NCBI GenBank assembly: GCA_900765975.1
Contig: CAAFTS010000148.1
Span: 1-12,021 of the forward strand
Source: Lachnospiraceae bacterium
Lineage (GTDB): Bacteria; Bacillota; Clostridia; Lachnospirales; Lachnospiraceae
Direction of reading: 5' to 3'
Length of the DNA stretch: 12,021 nucleotides
Notes under the pieces: generated by a model
Database searches by the model: none
What the model was told of the DNA's origin: nothing
The model's input: the letters and a program-made list of their open reading frames with translations, nothing else
Translations under genes and position numbers: made by a program
Shown: piece after piece, positions 1-9,721 of the stretch
Layout of the letters: the number at the start of each line of letters is the position of its first letter
How positions within the stretch are numbered: the stretch's first letter is position 1

Positions 1-104
1 AAGTTTTTCTTTTATTGTACCTTATCGCAAAGGAATCTGCCTTAAAACAAGCAAAATCATTGCGAATTATTTTTACCTTTCAAAGCTGCTTCTTTTCCAC
101 AAAA
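1..104. other. Intergenic left edge, no gene seen
   Basis: This AT-rich stretch contains no supportable reading frame. In most Firmicutes the next gene beyond this point is rpmH, transcribed away from dnaA, so this may be its upstream region; that is inference, because no part of rpmH is visible. A minus-strand TACAAT (14-19) could be a -10 element, but no convincing -35 partner is present. Confidence 0.4.
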
Positions 105-134
105 TGTGGATAATGTGAATAACTATGTGGATAA
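105..134 (-). promoter_or_regulatory. Cluster of three DnaA boxes (oriC, upstream arm)
   Basis: Three DnaA boxes of the form TGTGNATAA (complement of TTATNCACA) lie in the same orientation at 105-113 (TGTGGATAA), 114-122 (TGTGAATAA) and 126-134 (TGTGGATAA). The first two abut and the third follows after 3 bp. Boxes upstream of dnaA are typical of bipartite Firmicute origins, where they serve DnaA assembly and dnaA autoregulation. A TATAAT hexamer at 141-146 just downstream has no good -35 and may be coincidental. Confidence 0.88.
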
Positions 135-213
135 CTACTGTATAATTAAAAAATAACCTGTGAAAAAAAATTATTTTGTTTCTAATTTCTCCTAAACTTC
201 AACGGTTTTCAAG

Positions 214-242
214 TGTGAATAATGTGTATTGAGTTATCCACA
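214..242. promoter_or_regulatory. Two oppositely oriented DnaA boxes upstream of the dnaA promoter
   Basis: TGTGAATAA at 214-222 (minus orientation) and a perfect TTATCCACA at 234-242 (plus orientation) flank a weaker TGTGTATTG (223-231). The plus-strand box ends 10 bp before the proposed dnaA -35 hexamer. DnaA bound here is well placed to repress or modulate its own promoter, as is known for dnaA in other bacteria; the regulatory effect is inference. Confidence 0.85.
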
Positions 243-252
243 TCTTTTTTCA

Positions 253-281
253 TTGCTTATAAATCTGTTTTGATGTAAAAT
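253..281 (+). promoter_or_regulatory. dnaA promoter, sigma-A type
   Basis: TTGCTT (253-258) and TAAAAT (276-281) are separated by exactly 17 bp and lie about 60 bp before the dnaA start codon. Transcription would start near 288, giving a leader of about 50 nt. This is the best-spaced promoter in the upstream region and sits directly downstream of DnaA boxes. Confidence 0.7.
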
Positions 282-285
282 GTAG

Positions 286-314
286 TAGAGAGATTGTCTT
301 TTTTTATCTCTCTA
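286..314 (+). repeat. Perfect 9-bp inverted repeat in the dnaA leader
   Basis: TAGAGAGAT (286-294) and ATCTCTCTA (306-314) are exact reverse complements with an 11-nt, T-rich loop. The hairpin would form at the very 5' end of the predicted dnaA mRNA, 10 nt before the Shine-Dalgarno sequence. It has no downstream T-run, so it is not a terminator. An effect on mRNA stability or translation is possible but unproven. Confidence 0.6.
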
Positions 315-339
315 TTCTATTGATTAGGAGTTACTATAC

Positions 340-1710
340 ATGAATATTGTAGAAGAACATTGGGAACAGATTTTAAATAAGATGAAGTTAGAATACTGCT
401 CTTCTAATACTGCATACAAAACCTGGATTGCACCACTGACTGTATATGAAGTTGCTGATAATACAGTCTATATTTTAGTACAGCTCAAGGCAAGTCTAGA
501 GCACATTGAAGAAAAATATCTTCTTCCTTTTAAGGTCTGCATTGCAGAAGTAACCGGAGAAGAGTATGAAGTTTCTTTCGTAACAGAAGATCAACGCGTG
601 GTAGAACAAAAAAAAGCCATAACCATACAGAACCAAAAGTCAAATCTGATATTTGAGCAGGCAAATCTAAACCTCAAATATACATTTGATACTTTTGTGG
701 TAGGCAATAATAACCGTTTCGCCCATGCTGCCTCCGTTGCAGTTTCTGAAAGTCCAGGAACTGTTTACAATCCTCTTTTTATTTATGGAGGCGCTGGACT
801 TGGAAAGACTCATTTGATGCATTCCATTGCTCATTTTATATTGGAAAATGATCCTACTAAAAAAGTACTTTATGTAACAAGTGAAACTTTCACTAATGAA
901 TTGATCGATGCTTTGAAGGTTGGTAGAACCGGAAATGATCTTTCCATGAATACCTTCCGTGATAAATATCGTAATATTGATGTTCTTCTGATTGACGATA
1001 TTCAATTTATTATAGGAAAAGAAAGTACACAGGAAGAGTTCTTCCATACCTTTAACCATCTGCATGGCGCTGGTAAACAGATTATTATCTCCAGTGATAA
1101 ACCGCCAAAAGATATTGAAACTTTGGAAGATCGACTTAGAACCCGTTTTGAATGGGGTCTTCTAGCTGATATCTCTGCACCTGATTACGAAACACGAATG
1201 GCAATTCTTCAAAATAAAATCGAATTGGACAACTTGGACTGCTATAACATTCCAAACGATGTTTTAAAATACATTGCAGAAAATATCAAATCCAATATTC
1301 GTGAACTGGAAGGTTCTTTAAACAAATTAATTGCACTTGCTAAACTTGTTCAGAAACCGATTGACATTCCTTTAGCTGCAGAAGCATTAAAGGATATGGT
1401 GGCTCCGGCAGATGCCAGAGAAATTACTCCTGAACTGATTATGGAAGTTGTTTCTGAACATTTTAATGTACCGGTACACGAACTAAAAGGAAAGAAACGA
1501 AATGCTGAGATTGTACTTCCACGTCAAATTGTAATGTATCTTTGCAGGGCCTTAACAGATACACCTTTAAAATCAATCGGTATGCTGCTTGGTGGTAAAG
1601 ATCATGCCTCCATCAGCCATGGAGTAAAGAAAATTGAAGCCGACATCAAAACAGACGAAGCCCTGAACAATACAATTACGATTATTAAAAAGAAGATAAA
1701 TCCTCTTTAA
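340..1710 (+). CDS. dnaA: Chromosomal replication initiator protein DnaA
   Basis: DnaA is the AAA+ ATPase that binds DnaA boxes, unwinds the origin and recruits the replicative helicase. At 456 aa it has the usual family length. An N-terminal domain I (about 1-85) is followed by a short linker. The AAA+ core carries Walker A GGAGLGKT (residues 150-157), Walker B LLIDD (216-220) and the RLRTRFEWG box (265-273) holding the arginine finger. The C-terminal domain IV ends with the DnaA signature GGKDHASISHG (418-428), which reads the DnaA box. The ATG at 340 is preceded by TAGGAG (325-330) at 9-nt spacing. DnaA boxes lie on both sides of the gene, the standard bipartite oriC layout. No key residue appears to be missing. 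Confidence 0.98.
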   Translation: MNIVEEHWEQILNKMKLEYCSSNTAYKTWIAPLTVYEVADNTVYILVQLKASLEHIEEKYLLPFKVCIAEVTGEEYEVSFVTEDQRVVEQKKAITIQNQKSNLIFEQANLNLKYTFDTFVVGNNNRFAHAASVAVSESPGTVYNPLFIYGGAGLGKTHLMHSIAHFILENDPTKKVLYVTSETFTNELIDALKVGRTGNDLSMNTFRDKYRNIDVLLIDDIQFIIGKESTQEEFFHTFNHLHGAGKQIIISSDKPPKDIETLEDRLRTRFEWGLLADISAPDYETRMAILQNKIELDNLDCYNIPNDVLKYIAENIKSNIRELEGSLNKLIALAKLVQKPIDIPLAAEALKDMVAPADAREITPELIMEVVSEHFNVPVHELKGKKRNAEIVLPRQIVMYLCRALTDTPLKSIGMLLGGKDHASISHGVKKIEADIKTDEALNNTITIIKKKINPL

Positions 1711-1711
1711 T

Positions 1712-1962
1712 TGTGAATAAGTATGTGGATATCATGTTGATTATACAGTTGAAAACTTTTTTGTTTCTGAAGCAGTTCAGAGTTTTCCACAATTACTTCC
1801 ACTGCTTTTAACACCTTTTCAACATACTTATCCAAGCCGACAAAGCCTTATAGGACAAGGGCTAGAAGCACTTTTCAACATATCCACAGCCCCTAATACT
1901 ATTAAGACGGAAATAATTTATTTATATATACATAAAAAACGCAGTGGGGAAACTTTTCCACA
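1712..1962. other. oriC, dnaA-dnaN intergenic arm with DnaA boxes
   Basis: This 276-bp gap has one perfect box, TGTGAATAA (1712-1720). It also has four boxes matching at 8 of 9 positions: TGTGGATAT (1724-1732), TTTTCCACA (1783-1791), ATATCCACA (1880-1888) and TTTTCCACA (1954-1962). TTATCCAAG (1828-1836) is a weaker match. The left boxes point one way and the right boxes the other, as at many Firmicute origins. A 12-bp direct repeat, CTTTTCAACATA, occurs at 1815-1826 and 1871-1882. No clear dnaN-specific promoter was found. Confidence 0.85.
1880..1939 (+). other. Probable DNA unwinding element with DnaA-trio-like repeats
   Basis: The order is DnaA box ATATCCACA (1880-1888), GC-rich GCCCC (1889-1893, sharing its last C with the next element), trinucleotides CTA-ATA-CTA-TTA (1893-1904), then an almost pure A/T tract (1911-1938). 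This is the arrangement described for the Bacillus subtilis basal unwinding system, where DnaA passes from the box onto single-stranded trios. The layout is seen directly; the function is by analogy. Only three of the four triplets fit the usual [C/T]TA form. Confidence 0.65.
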
Positions 1963-1986
1963 TCTACCTGAAAGGAGTTATTAACT

Positions 1987-3096
1987 ATGAAAATAATCTG
2001 CAGTAAATCCAATCTTGCAAAAGGAGTCAGTATTGTATCAAAAGCCGTTCCATCTAAAACAACAATGCCTATTTTGGAATGTATACTGATTGATGCATCT
2101 ACAGATGTCATTAAGTTGACAGCAAACGATATGGAACTTGGTATTGAAACAAGAATTGACGGAGACATACTAGAACGAGGAATCCTTGCTCTGAATGCTA
2201 AGATTTTTTCAGAGATTGTAAGAAAGCTTCCAGATAATGATATTGTAATCGAAACAGACGCAAACAATCAGACAATCATTACTTGTGAAAAAGCGAAGTT
2301 TAATATTGCCGCACAGTCAGGAGAAGATTTTTCCTATTTGCCGGTAATTGAAAAAGAAGATTATATCACAGTTTCAGAATTTACTCTGAAGGAAGTGATC
2401 AGACAGACAATTTTTTCTATTGCTGATAATGATACAAATAAAATGATGACAGGAGAGTTATTTGAAATCCAAGATAATGTATTGAGAGTTGTGTCTCTGG
2501 ACGGACATCGAATTTCAATTCGCAAGATTGATTTGAAAGATTCTTATGGACAGAGAAAGGTAATTGTGCCCGGAAAGACACTTCAGGAAATCAGTAAGAT
2601 CATTGGTGGAGAGGCAGAACAAAACGTTGATATTTCTTTTACGAAGAATCATATCGTATTTGAGTTTGACAAAACGATTGTTGTATCACGTTTGATCGAA
2701 GGTGATTATTTTAAGATTGATCAGATGCTTTCCAGTGATTATGAGACAAAAGTAAAGATTAATAAAAGAGAATTTTTAGATTGTATCGATCGTGCGACGC
2801 TGTTGATCAAAGAAGGCGATAAGAAACCAATTATTATTAATATTGGCGAAGAAACTATGGAATTGAAGATCAAATCTCAGATTGGTTCGATGAACGAAGA
2901 AATAGAAATCACAAAAGAAGGAAAAGATCTGATGATTGGATTCAATCCGAAATTCTTGATCGATGCGTTGAGGGTAATTGATGATGAAGAAGTAGATTTG
3001 TATTTTATGAATGCAAAAGCTCCTTGTTTCATCAAAGATGAGCAGCAGTCTTATATTTACCTGATTCTTCCGGTTAATTTTAATGCGGTTGCCTAA
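1987..3096 (+). CDS. dnaN: DNA polymerase III beta subunit (sliding clamp)
   Basis: DnaN forms the ring-shaped dimer that tethers DNA polymerase III and many repair proteins to DNA. The 369-aa product has the normal length for three repeated clamp domains of about 120 residues each. It opens MKIICSKSNLAKGVSIVSKA, typical of the first domain, and contains the family segment VVSLDGHRISIRK in the second domain. The C-terminus LILPVNFNAVA runs a few residues past the usual short clamp tail. The ATG at 1987 has AAAGGAG (1971-1977) at 9-nt spacing. The gene lies directly after the origin, as in most Firmicutes, and is closed by a strong hairpin downstream. Confidence 0.97.
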   Translation: MKIICSKSNLAKGVSIVSKAVPSKTTMPILECILIDASTDVIKLTANDMELGIETRIDGDILERGILALNAKIFSEIVRKLPDNDIVIETDANNQTIITCEKAKFNIAAQSGEDFSYLPVIEKEDYITVSEFTLKEVIRQTIFSIADNDTNKMMTGELFEIQDNVLRVVSLDGHRISIRKIDLKDSYGQRKVIVPGKTLQEISKIIGGEAEQNVDISFTKNHIVFEFDKTIVVSRLIEGDYFKIDQMLSSDYETKVKINKREFLDCIDRATLLIKEGDKKPIIINIGEETMELKIKSQIGSMNEEIEITKEGKDLMIGFNPKFLIDALRVIDDEEVDLYFMNAKAPCFIKDEQQSYIYLILPVNFNAVA

Positions 3097-3106
3097 TTAA
3101 AGAAAG

Positions 3107-3155
3107 AGTGTCTGATCCCTGAGAAAAAGGGATTAGACACTTTGTTACGTTTTTA
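3107..3155 (+). terminator. Hairpin terminator after dnaN
   Basis: AGTGTCTGATCCCT (3107-3120) pairs with AGGGATTAGACACT (3128-3141) in a 14-bp stem with one G-U pair and a 7-nt loop. The sequence then runs TTGTTACGTTTTT, so the T-run is interrupted and begins several bases after the stem. It probably terminates or attenuates dnaA-dnaN transcription. No promoter is obvious between it and yaaA, so some readthrough is likely. Confidence 0.75.
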
Positions 3156-3201
3156 GAATCGGACATTTTTGGTTTGAATTTGTGTATGGAAAGGGAAAAT
3201 A

Positions 3202-3417
3202 ATGGAAACAATCAAGTTACGTGAACAAGATGAATTTATCAAATTGGGACAGGCATTAAAGGCTGCCGGACTTGTAGAAAGCGGCGTAGAAGCAAAAGAT
3301 GTCATCTTGGATGGTTTGGTGAGCGTCAATGGGGAAGTGGATACCAGACGGGGGAAAAAACTTTATGACGGTGACATCGTAGAATATGACGGTGAACAAA
3401 TTAAAATTGAAAAATAG
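3202..3417 (+). CDS. yaaA: S4-domain RNA-binding protein YaaA
   Basis: This 71-aa protein is a stand-alone S4 RNA-binding domain. The S4 core runs from about residue 12 (FIKLGQALKAAG) to residue 53 (VSVNGEVDTRRGKKL), followed by a short acidic and basic tail. Members of this family sit between dnaN and recF in many Firmicutes and are linked to ribosome or RNA metabolism; the exact role here is not shown by sequence. The ATG at 3202 has an AAGGG (3191-3195) ribosome-binding site at 6-nt spacing. The recF promoter overlaps the 3' end of the gene. Confidence 0.9.
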   Translation: METIKLREQDEFIKLGQALKAAGLVESGVEAKDVILDGLVSVNGEVDTRRGKKLYDGDIVEYDGEQIKIEK

Positions 3418-3435
3418 CAGAAAACAGTGTAAAAT
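3407..3435 (+). promoter_or_regulatory. Promoter for recF-gyrB, sigma-A type
   Basis: TTGAAA (3407-3412) and TAAAAT (3430-3435) have exact 17-bp spacing, each matching consensus at 5 of 6 positions. The -35 element lies inside the last codons of yaaA. Transcription would begin near 3442 and run into recF and gyrB. Together with the hairpin after dnaN, this suggests that recF-gyrB can be transcribed separately from dnaA-dnaN. Confidence 0.65.
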
Positions 3436-3474
3436 AGATATGATATAGAGCAATTACATATTGATGGAGATAGT

Positions 3475-6516
<3,042 letters not shown>

Positions 6517-6517
<1 letters not shown>

Positions 6518-6547
6518 CAGAGATAGCGACAATAGTCATACGGAGAC
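6517..6547 (+). repeat. Left flanking direct repeat of the gyrB-gyrA spacer block
   Basis: This segment begins at the gyrB stop codon and resembles the segment just before gyrA (6836-6867). Both share GCAGA, then an exact 10-bp AGCGACAATA (6525-6534 here, 6847-6856 there), then GGAGAC (6542-6547 here). The GGAGAC on the right is the gyrA ribosome-binding site, so the left copy looks like a displaced duplicate of the gyrA leader. Confidence 0.6.
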
Positions 6548-6589
6548 ACGGCTATCAAGTTTACTTGAATAGACGTGTATACGAATGAC
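6535..6589 (+). repeat. Long imperfect hairpin after gyrB
   Basis: The core pairs ACACG-G-CTAT-CAAGT (6546-6560) with ACTTG-A-ATAG-A-CGTGT (6563-6578) around a 2-nt TT turn, with one mismatch and one bulge. Outer arms GTCAT (6535-6539) and ATGAC (6585-6589) extend it across an internal loop. No T-run follows, so it does not look like a terminator. It could form in the gyrB-gyrA transcript or as a DNA cruciform. Confidence 0.55.
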
Positions 6590-6591
6590 GT

Positions 6592-6614
6592 GGTTGGCAT
6601 TAGAAATGCCAACC
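6592..6614 (+). repeat. Tight 10-bp perfect hairpin
   Basis: GGTTGGCATT (6592-6601) and AATGCCAACC (6605-6614) are perfect complements around a 3-nt AGA loop. The hairpin starts 2 bp after the preceding long hairpin and ends 4 bp before the first tandem repeat. There is no T-run after it, so a terminator role is unlikely. It may act as an mRNA-stability or processing element; that is inference. Confidence 0.7.
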
Positions 6615-6618
6615 CAGC

Positions 6619-6840
6619 GAGAAAACGAAGTTTTGGAGCTGGATTGTCGCGTATGCAACCTAATAAGAAAACGAAGTTTTAGAGCTGGATTGAGCGTATG
6701 CAACCTAATAAGAAAACGAAGTTTTGGAGCTGGATTGAGCGTATGCAACCGAGTAAGAAAACGAAGTTTTAGAGCTGGATTGTCGCGTATGCAACCAAGT
6801 GATAAAACAGAGTTTTGGAGCTGGATTGAGCGTATGCAGA
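6619..6840 (+). repeat. Five tandem 45/46-bp repeats between gyrB and gyrA
   Basis: Copies begin at about 6619, 6665, 6710, 6755 and 6801. The core of each unit is AAAACGAAGTTTT, then GGAGCTGGATTG or AGAGCTGGATTG, then GCGTATGCAACC. Copies 1, 3 and 5 have TTTTGG; copies 2 and 4 have TTTTAG. The 45 versus 46 bp difference is GATTGAGC versus GATTGTCGC. Each unit can form a small AAAAC/GTTTT hairpin. Copies 1-4 can also form a second one pairing GG-TT and GC with GC-AACC, with the indel in the bulge. In copy 5 the first loop changes from GAA to AGA while the stem is kept. No ribosome-binding site precedes any frame here, so it is treated as noncoding. The repeat family was not recognised. Confidence 0.9.
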
Positions 6841-6867
6841 CAGAAAAGCGACAATAATGAAGGAGAC
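6836..6867 (+). repeat. Right flanking direct repeat and gyrA ribosome-binding region
   Basis: This segment mirrors 6517-6547: GCAGA, the exact AGCGACAATA (6847-6856) and GGAGAC (6862-6867). It contains the functional gyrA Shine-Dalgarno AAGGAG (6860-6865), 7 nt before the ATG at 6873. It marks the right border of the hairpin and repeat block. Confidence 0.6.
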
Positions 6868-6872
6868 AAACA

Positions 6873-9359
6873 ATGGAAGATAATATTTTTGATAAAGTCC
6901 ATGAAGTTGATCTGAAAAAGACGATGGAAAAATCCTACATCGACTATGCTATGAGTGTTATTGCATCTCGTGCGCTGCCTGATGTAAGAGACGGACTGAA
7001 ACCGGTACAGAGAAGAATTCTTTATTCTATGATCGAGTTGAATAATGGACCGGATAAACCACATCGTAAATGTGCGCGTATCGTCGGTGATACGATGGGT
7101 AAATATCATCCGCATGGTGATAGTTCAATTTATGGTGCATTGGTAAATCTGGCGCAGGACTGGTCTACCCGTTATCCGCTTGTAGACGGGCATGGTAACT
7201 TCGGTTCTGTAGATGGAGATGGTGCGGCTGCGATGCGATATACAGAAGCACGTCTCAGTAAAATTTCTATGGAAATGACTGCAGATATCAATAAAGATAC
7301 TGTAGATTTTGCACCGAACTTTGATGAGACAGAAAAGGAACCAATGGTACTTCCATCTAGATTTCCAAATCTTCTTGTCAATGGTACTTCCGGTATTGCA
7401 GTTGGTATGGCAACAAACATCCCACCTCATAACCTGCGGGAAGTAATCAATGCAGTTGTCAAAATAATTGATGATCAGATCGAGGAAAATGGAGAGACAA
7501 CGATCGAAGATATCTTGCAGATCATCAAAGGTCCTGATTTTCCGACAGGTGCAGAGATTCTTGGTACAAAAGGAATCGAAGAATCTTATCGTACCGGACG
7601 TGGAAAGATCCGGGTACGTGCGGTATCCAATATTGAACCGATGCAGAACGGAAAGAACCGGATCGTTGTTACAGAACTTCCGTACATGGTAAATAAAGCC
7701 CGGCTGATTGAAAAGATTGCAGAGCTTGTCAGAGATAAAAAAATCGATGGAATTACAGATCTGAGCGATCAGTCCAGCAGGGAAGGTATGAGAATCTGTA
7801 TTGAGCTGCGTAGAGATGTAAATCCAAATATTATTTTAAATCAATTGTATAAGCATACTCAGCTGCAGGATACATTTGGTGTAATCATGCTGGCTCTGGT
7901 TAACAATGAGCCAAAGGTTATGAATCTTCTGGAAATGCTCAACTACTATTTGAAACATCAGGAAGAAGTAGTGACGAGAAGAACCAAATATGAGTTGAAT
8001 AAGGCAGAAGAGCGAGCTCATATCTTAAAAGGATTATTGATCGCACTGGATCATATCGATGAAGTGATTCAGATCATTCGTGGTTCCAGAAGCGTGCAGA
8101 TTGCAAAAGAAGAGTTGATCAAAAGATTTGATCTGAGCGAAGTACAAGCACAGGCTATCGTAGACATGCGTCTGCGTGCGCTGACCGGTTTGGAACGGGA
8201 AAAGCTGGAAGCAGAATATGCAGAATTAATGAAAAAAATCGATGAGTTAAAAGCTATTTTAGCTGATCGTAAGTTATTGCTTGCTGTCATTAAAAAAGAA
8301 ATATTGGTGATTTCTGAAAAATATGGAGATGACAGAAGAACAAGTATTGGATTTGATGAATTTGATATTACCATGGAAGATATGATTCCGAAGCAGGATG
8401 TTGTGATCACGATGACAAAACTCGGATATATCAAGCGAATGACTGTAGATACGTTTAAGAGTCAGAATCGTGGAGGTAAGGGAATCAAAGGAATGCAAAA
8501 GCTGGATGATGACTATATCCAGGAATTGTTTATGACATCCACACATGATTATATTATGTTCTTTACAAATACAGGTCGTGTATATCGTCTGAAAGGATAT
8601 GAGATTCCGGAAGCAGGAAGAACGTCAAGAGGAACTGCAATTATCAATATGTTGCAGCTTATGCCGGAAGAGAAGATTACCGCAATGATTCCAATTAAGG
8701 TATATGATGATAATCAATACTTGTTTATGGCAACAGAGCAGGGACTTGTGAAGAAGACTCCACTCAGAGAATATGTTAATGTTCGTAAGAAAGGTCTTGC
8801 TGCAATTACTCTTCGGGATGATGATCAGTTAATTGAAGTGAAGATTACAGACAATGAAAAGGACATTATTCTTGTAACAAAATATGGACAGTGTATCCGT
8901 TTTGATGAAAAAGATGTTCGTTCTACTGGAAGAACGTCTATGGGAGTACGTGGTATCAATCTGACAGATAGAGATGTTGTTATCGGAATGCAGGTGCATA
9001 CACAGGGAGAATGCCTGTTGATCGTATCGGAAAAGGGTATGGGAAAACGCACTGCAATGGGTGAATTTACAAATCAGAACCGCGGCGGAAAAGGTGTTAA
9101 ATGTTATAAGATTACGGAGAAGACCGGAAATGTAGTCGGAATGAAAGCAGTCAATGAAGATGATGAAATCATGATGATTAATAGTGAGGGAATTATTATT
9201 CGTATGGCGTGTGACAGTATTTCAAAGTTGGGCAGAATTACGTCCGGTGTAAAAGTAATCAACTTAAAAGAAAATGAAACTGTCGTAAGTATTGCAAAGG
9301 TACGAAAAACATCTGAAGAAATGGAAGTGGATGAAGATTCGGAAGAAAGTGTAGAATAA
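6873..9359 (+). CDS. gyrA: DNA gyrase subunit A
   Basis: GyrA is the DNA-cleaving and DNA-wrapping subunit of gyrase. The 828-aa product has normal length. The breakage-reunion domain contains [12 protein letters not shown] (42-53) and the catalytic tyrosine Tyr123 in [12 protein letters not shown]. In the quinolone-resistance region the sequence is [12 protein letters not shown]. Ser84 is present, while Gly88 occupies the position of Escherichia coli Asp87. The C-terminal beta-pinwheel carries a GyrA box QNRGGKG at 531-537, the mark of gyrase rather than topoisomerase IV, and a second QNRGGKG at 735-741 in a late blade. The tail is acidic ([11 protein letters not shown]). Start selection rests on AAGGAG 7 nt upstream. 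It probably shares a transcript with gyrB through the repeat-bearing spacer; no convincing own promoter was seen. Confidence 0.98.
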   Translation: MEDNIFDKVHEVDLKKTMEKSYIDYAMSVIASRALPDVRDGLKPVQRRILYSMIELNNGPDKPHRKCARIVGDTMGKYHPHGDSSIYGALVNLAQDWSTRYPLVDGHGNFGSVDGDGAAAMRYTEARLSKISMEMTADINKDTVDFAPNFDETEKEPMVLPSRFPNLLVNGTSGIAVGMATNIPPHNLREVINAVVKIIDDQIEENGETTIEDILQIIKGPDFPTGAEILGTKGIEESYRTGRGKIRVRAVSNIEPMQNGKNRIVVTELPYMVNKARLIEKIAELVRDKKIDGITDLSDQSSREGMRICIELRRDVNPNIILNQLYKHTQLQDTFGVIMLALVNNEPKVMNLLEMLNYYLKHQEEVVTRRTKYELNKAEERAHILKGLLIALDHIDEVIQIIRGSRSVQIAKEELIKRFDLSEVQAQAIVDMRLRALTGLEREKLEAEYAELMKKIDELKAILADRKLLLAVIKKEILVISEKYGDDRRTSIGFDEFDITMEDMIPKQDVVITMTKLGYIKRMTVDTFKSQNRGGKGIKGMQKLDDDYIQELFMTSTHDYIMFFTNTGRVYRLKGYEIPEAGRTSRGTAIINMLQLMPEEKITAMIPIKVYDDNQYLFMATEQGLVKKTPLREYVNVRKKGLAAITLRDDDQLIEVKITDNEKDIILVTKYGQCIRFDEKDVRSTGRTSMGVRGINLTDRDVVIGMQVHTQGECLLIVSEKGMGKRTAMGEFTNQNRGGKGVKCYKITEKTGNVVGMKAVNEDDEIMMINSEGIIIRMACDSISKLGRITSGVKVINLKENETVVSIAKVRKTSEEMEVDEDSEESVE

Positions 9360-9382
9360 TTTCAAAAAATAATAAAAAAAGA

Positions 9383-9411
9383 TTGACAAAAACACTTTGA
9401 GGTAGTAAAGT
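9383..9411 (+). promoter_or_regulatory. Promoter of the T-box / tryptophan importer unit
   Basis: A perfect -35 TTGACA (9383-9388) lies 17 bp before TAAAGT (9406-9411), which matches the -10 consensus at 4 of 6 positions. Transcription would start near 9418, just before the T-box leader. No terminator hairpin was seen between the gyrA stop codon and this promoter, so readthrough from gyrA is possible. Confidence 0.75.
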
Positions 9412-9424
9412 AGTTAAAAATGAA

Positions 9425-9721
9425 AATATAAACTGTTGAGAAAGACGAGTAGGCTTTAAACAAAATCACAGAGAGCAGCAGATGGTGGGATTGCTGTATG
9501 GCGGTTATTGCTGAATGGACTTTTGAGGGCAGCCCGAAAATTTGAATGAGATTATAAGAACGAATGAGAAAGAGTAGGCGCTGACGGGAACCAAACCCGT
9601 TATAAATGAGGAACGTATGTTAGTACGTGGAAAGTGGACATTTTTGTCAATTTGAGTGGTACCACGATAGTAATAGTGAAATATTATTAGCGTCTCAAGC
9701 ATTAGCTTGAGGCGCTTTTTT
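9425..9721 (+). ncRNA. T-box riboswitch, tryptophan specifier
   Basis: The leader has the parts of a T-box in order. AGTA (9448-9451) opposes GAA (9513-9515) to make the specifier loop. CAGCA/TGCTG (9476-9480/9492-9496) closes the GGTGGGA apical motif. GAA is followed by TGG-A, so the specifier codon is UGG (9516-9518), meaning tryptophan. ACGGG/CCCGT (9584-9588/9596-9600) marks the stem II pseudoknot region, and ACGTA/TACGT (9613-9617/9624-9628) makes stem III. The T-box sequence GAGTGGTACCACG (9654-9666) holds the TGGT bulge that reads the tRNA acceptor end. Uncharged tRNA-Trp should stabilise the antiterminator and switch on the downstream importer. Confidence 0.93.
9690..9721 (+). terminator. 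Regulated intrinsic terminator of the T-box
   Basis: GCGTCTCAAGC (9690-9700) pairs with GCTTGAGGCGC (9705-9715), an 11-bp stem with one wobble pair and an ATTA loop, followed directly by six T residues. It is the default OFF structure that the T-box antiterminator competes with. The first gene starts 90 bp further on. Confidence 0.92.

Noticed and set aside
14..19. Minus-strand -10 (TACAAT) for a divergent rpmH promoter
   Set aside because: No acceptable -35 hexamer lies at 16-18 bp, and rpmH itself is outside the window.
141..146. Perfect TATAAT as a second dnaA promoter
   Set aside because: No -35 or extended -10 element accompanies it, and the stretch is AT-rich enough for a chance match.
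6619..6840. CRISPR array
   Set aside because: The units are directly contiguous with near-identical sequence across the whole 45 bp. There are no unique spacers, and no cas genes are nearby.
6826..6856. Possible gyrA promoter TTGAGC ... GACAAT at the end of the repeat block
   Set aside because: The -10 matches poorly, the spacing is 18 bp, and transcription would start inside the Shine-Dalgarno sequence.
6585..6857. A 90-codon open frame through the gyrB-gyrA repeats, encoding a repeated 15-residue pattern (VCNLIRKRSFGAGLS-like), and open frames on the other strand
   Set aside because: There is no ribosome-binding site before the start, the 46-bp copies shift the frame between units, and both strands stay open simply because the same unit repeats. 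It is better explained as noncoding repeat DNA.
9075..9095. Second QNRGGKG motif in the GyrA C-terminal domain as a sign of an unusual gyrase
   Set aside because: Similar GyrA-box-like sequences occur in late pinwheel blades of other Firmicute GyrA proteins as far as I recall, so this is probably ordinary.
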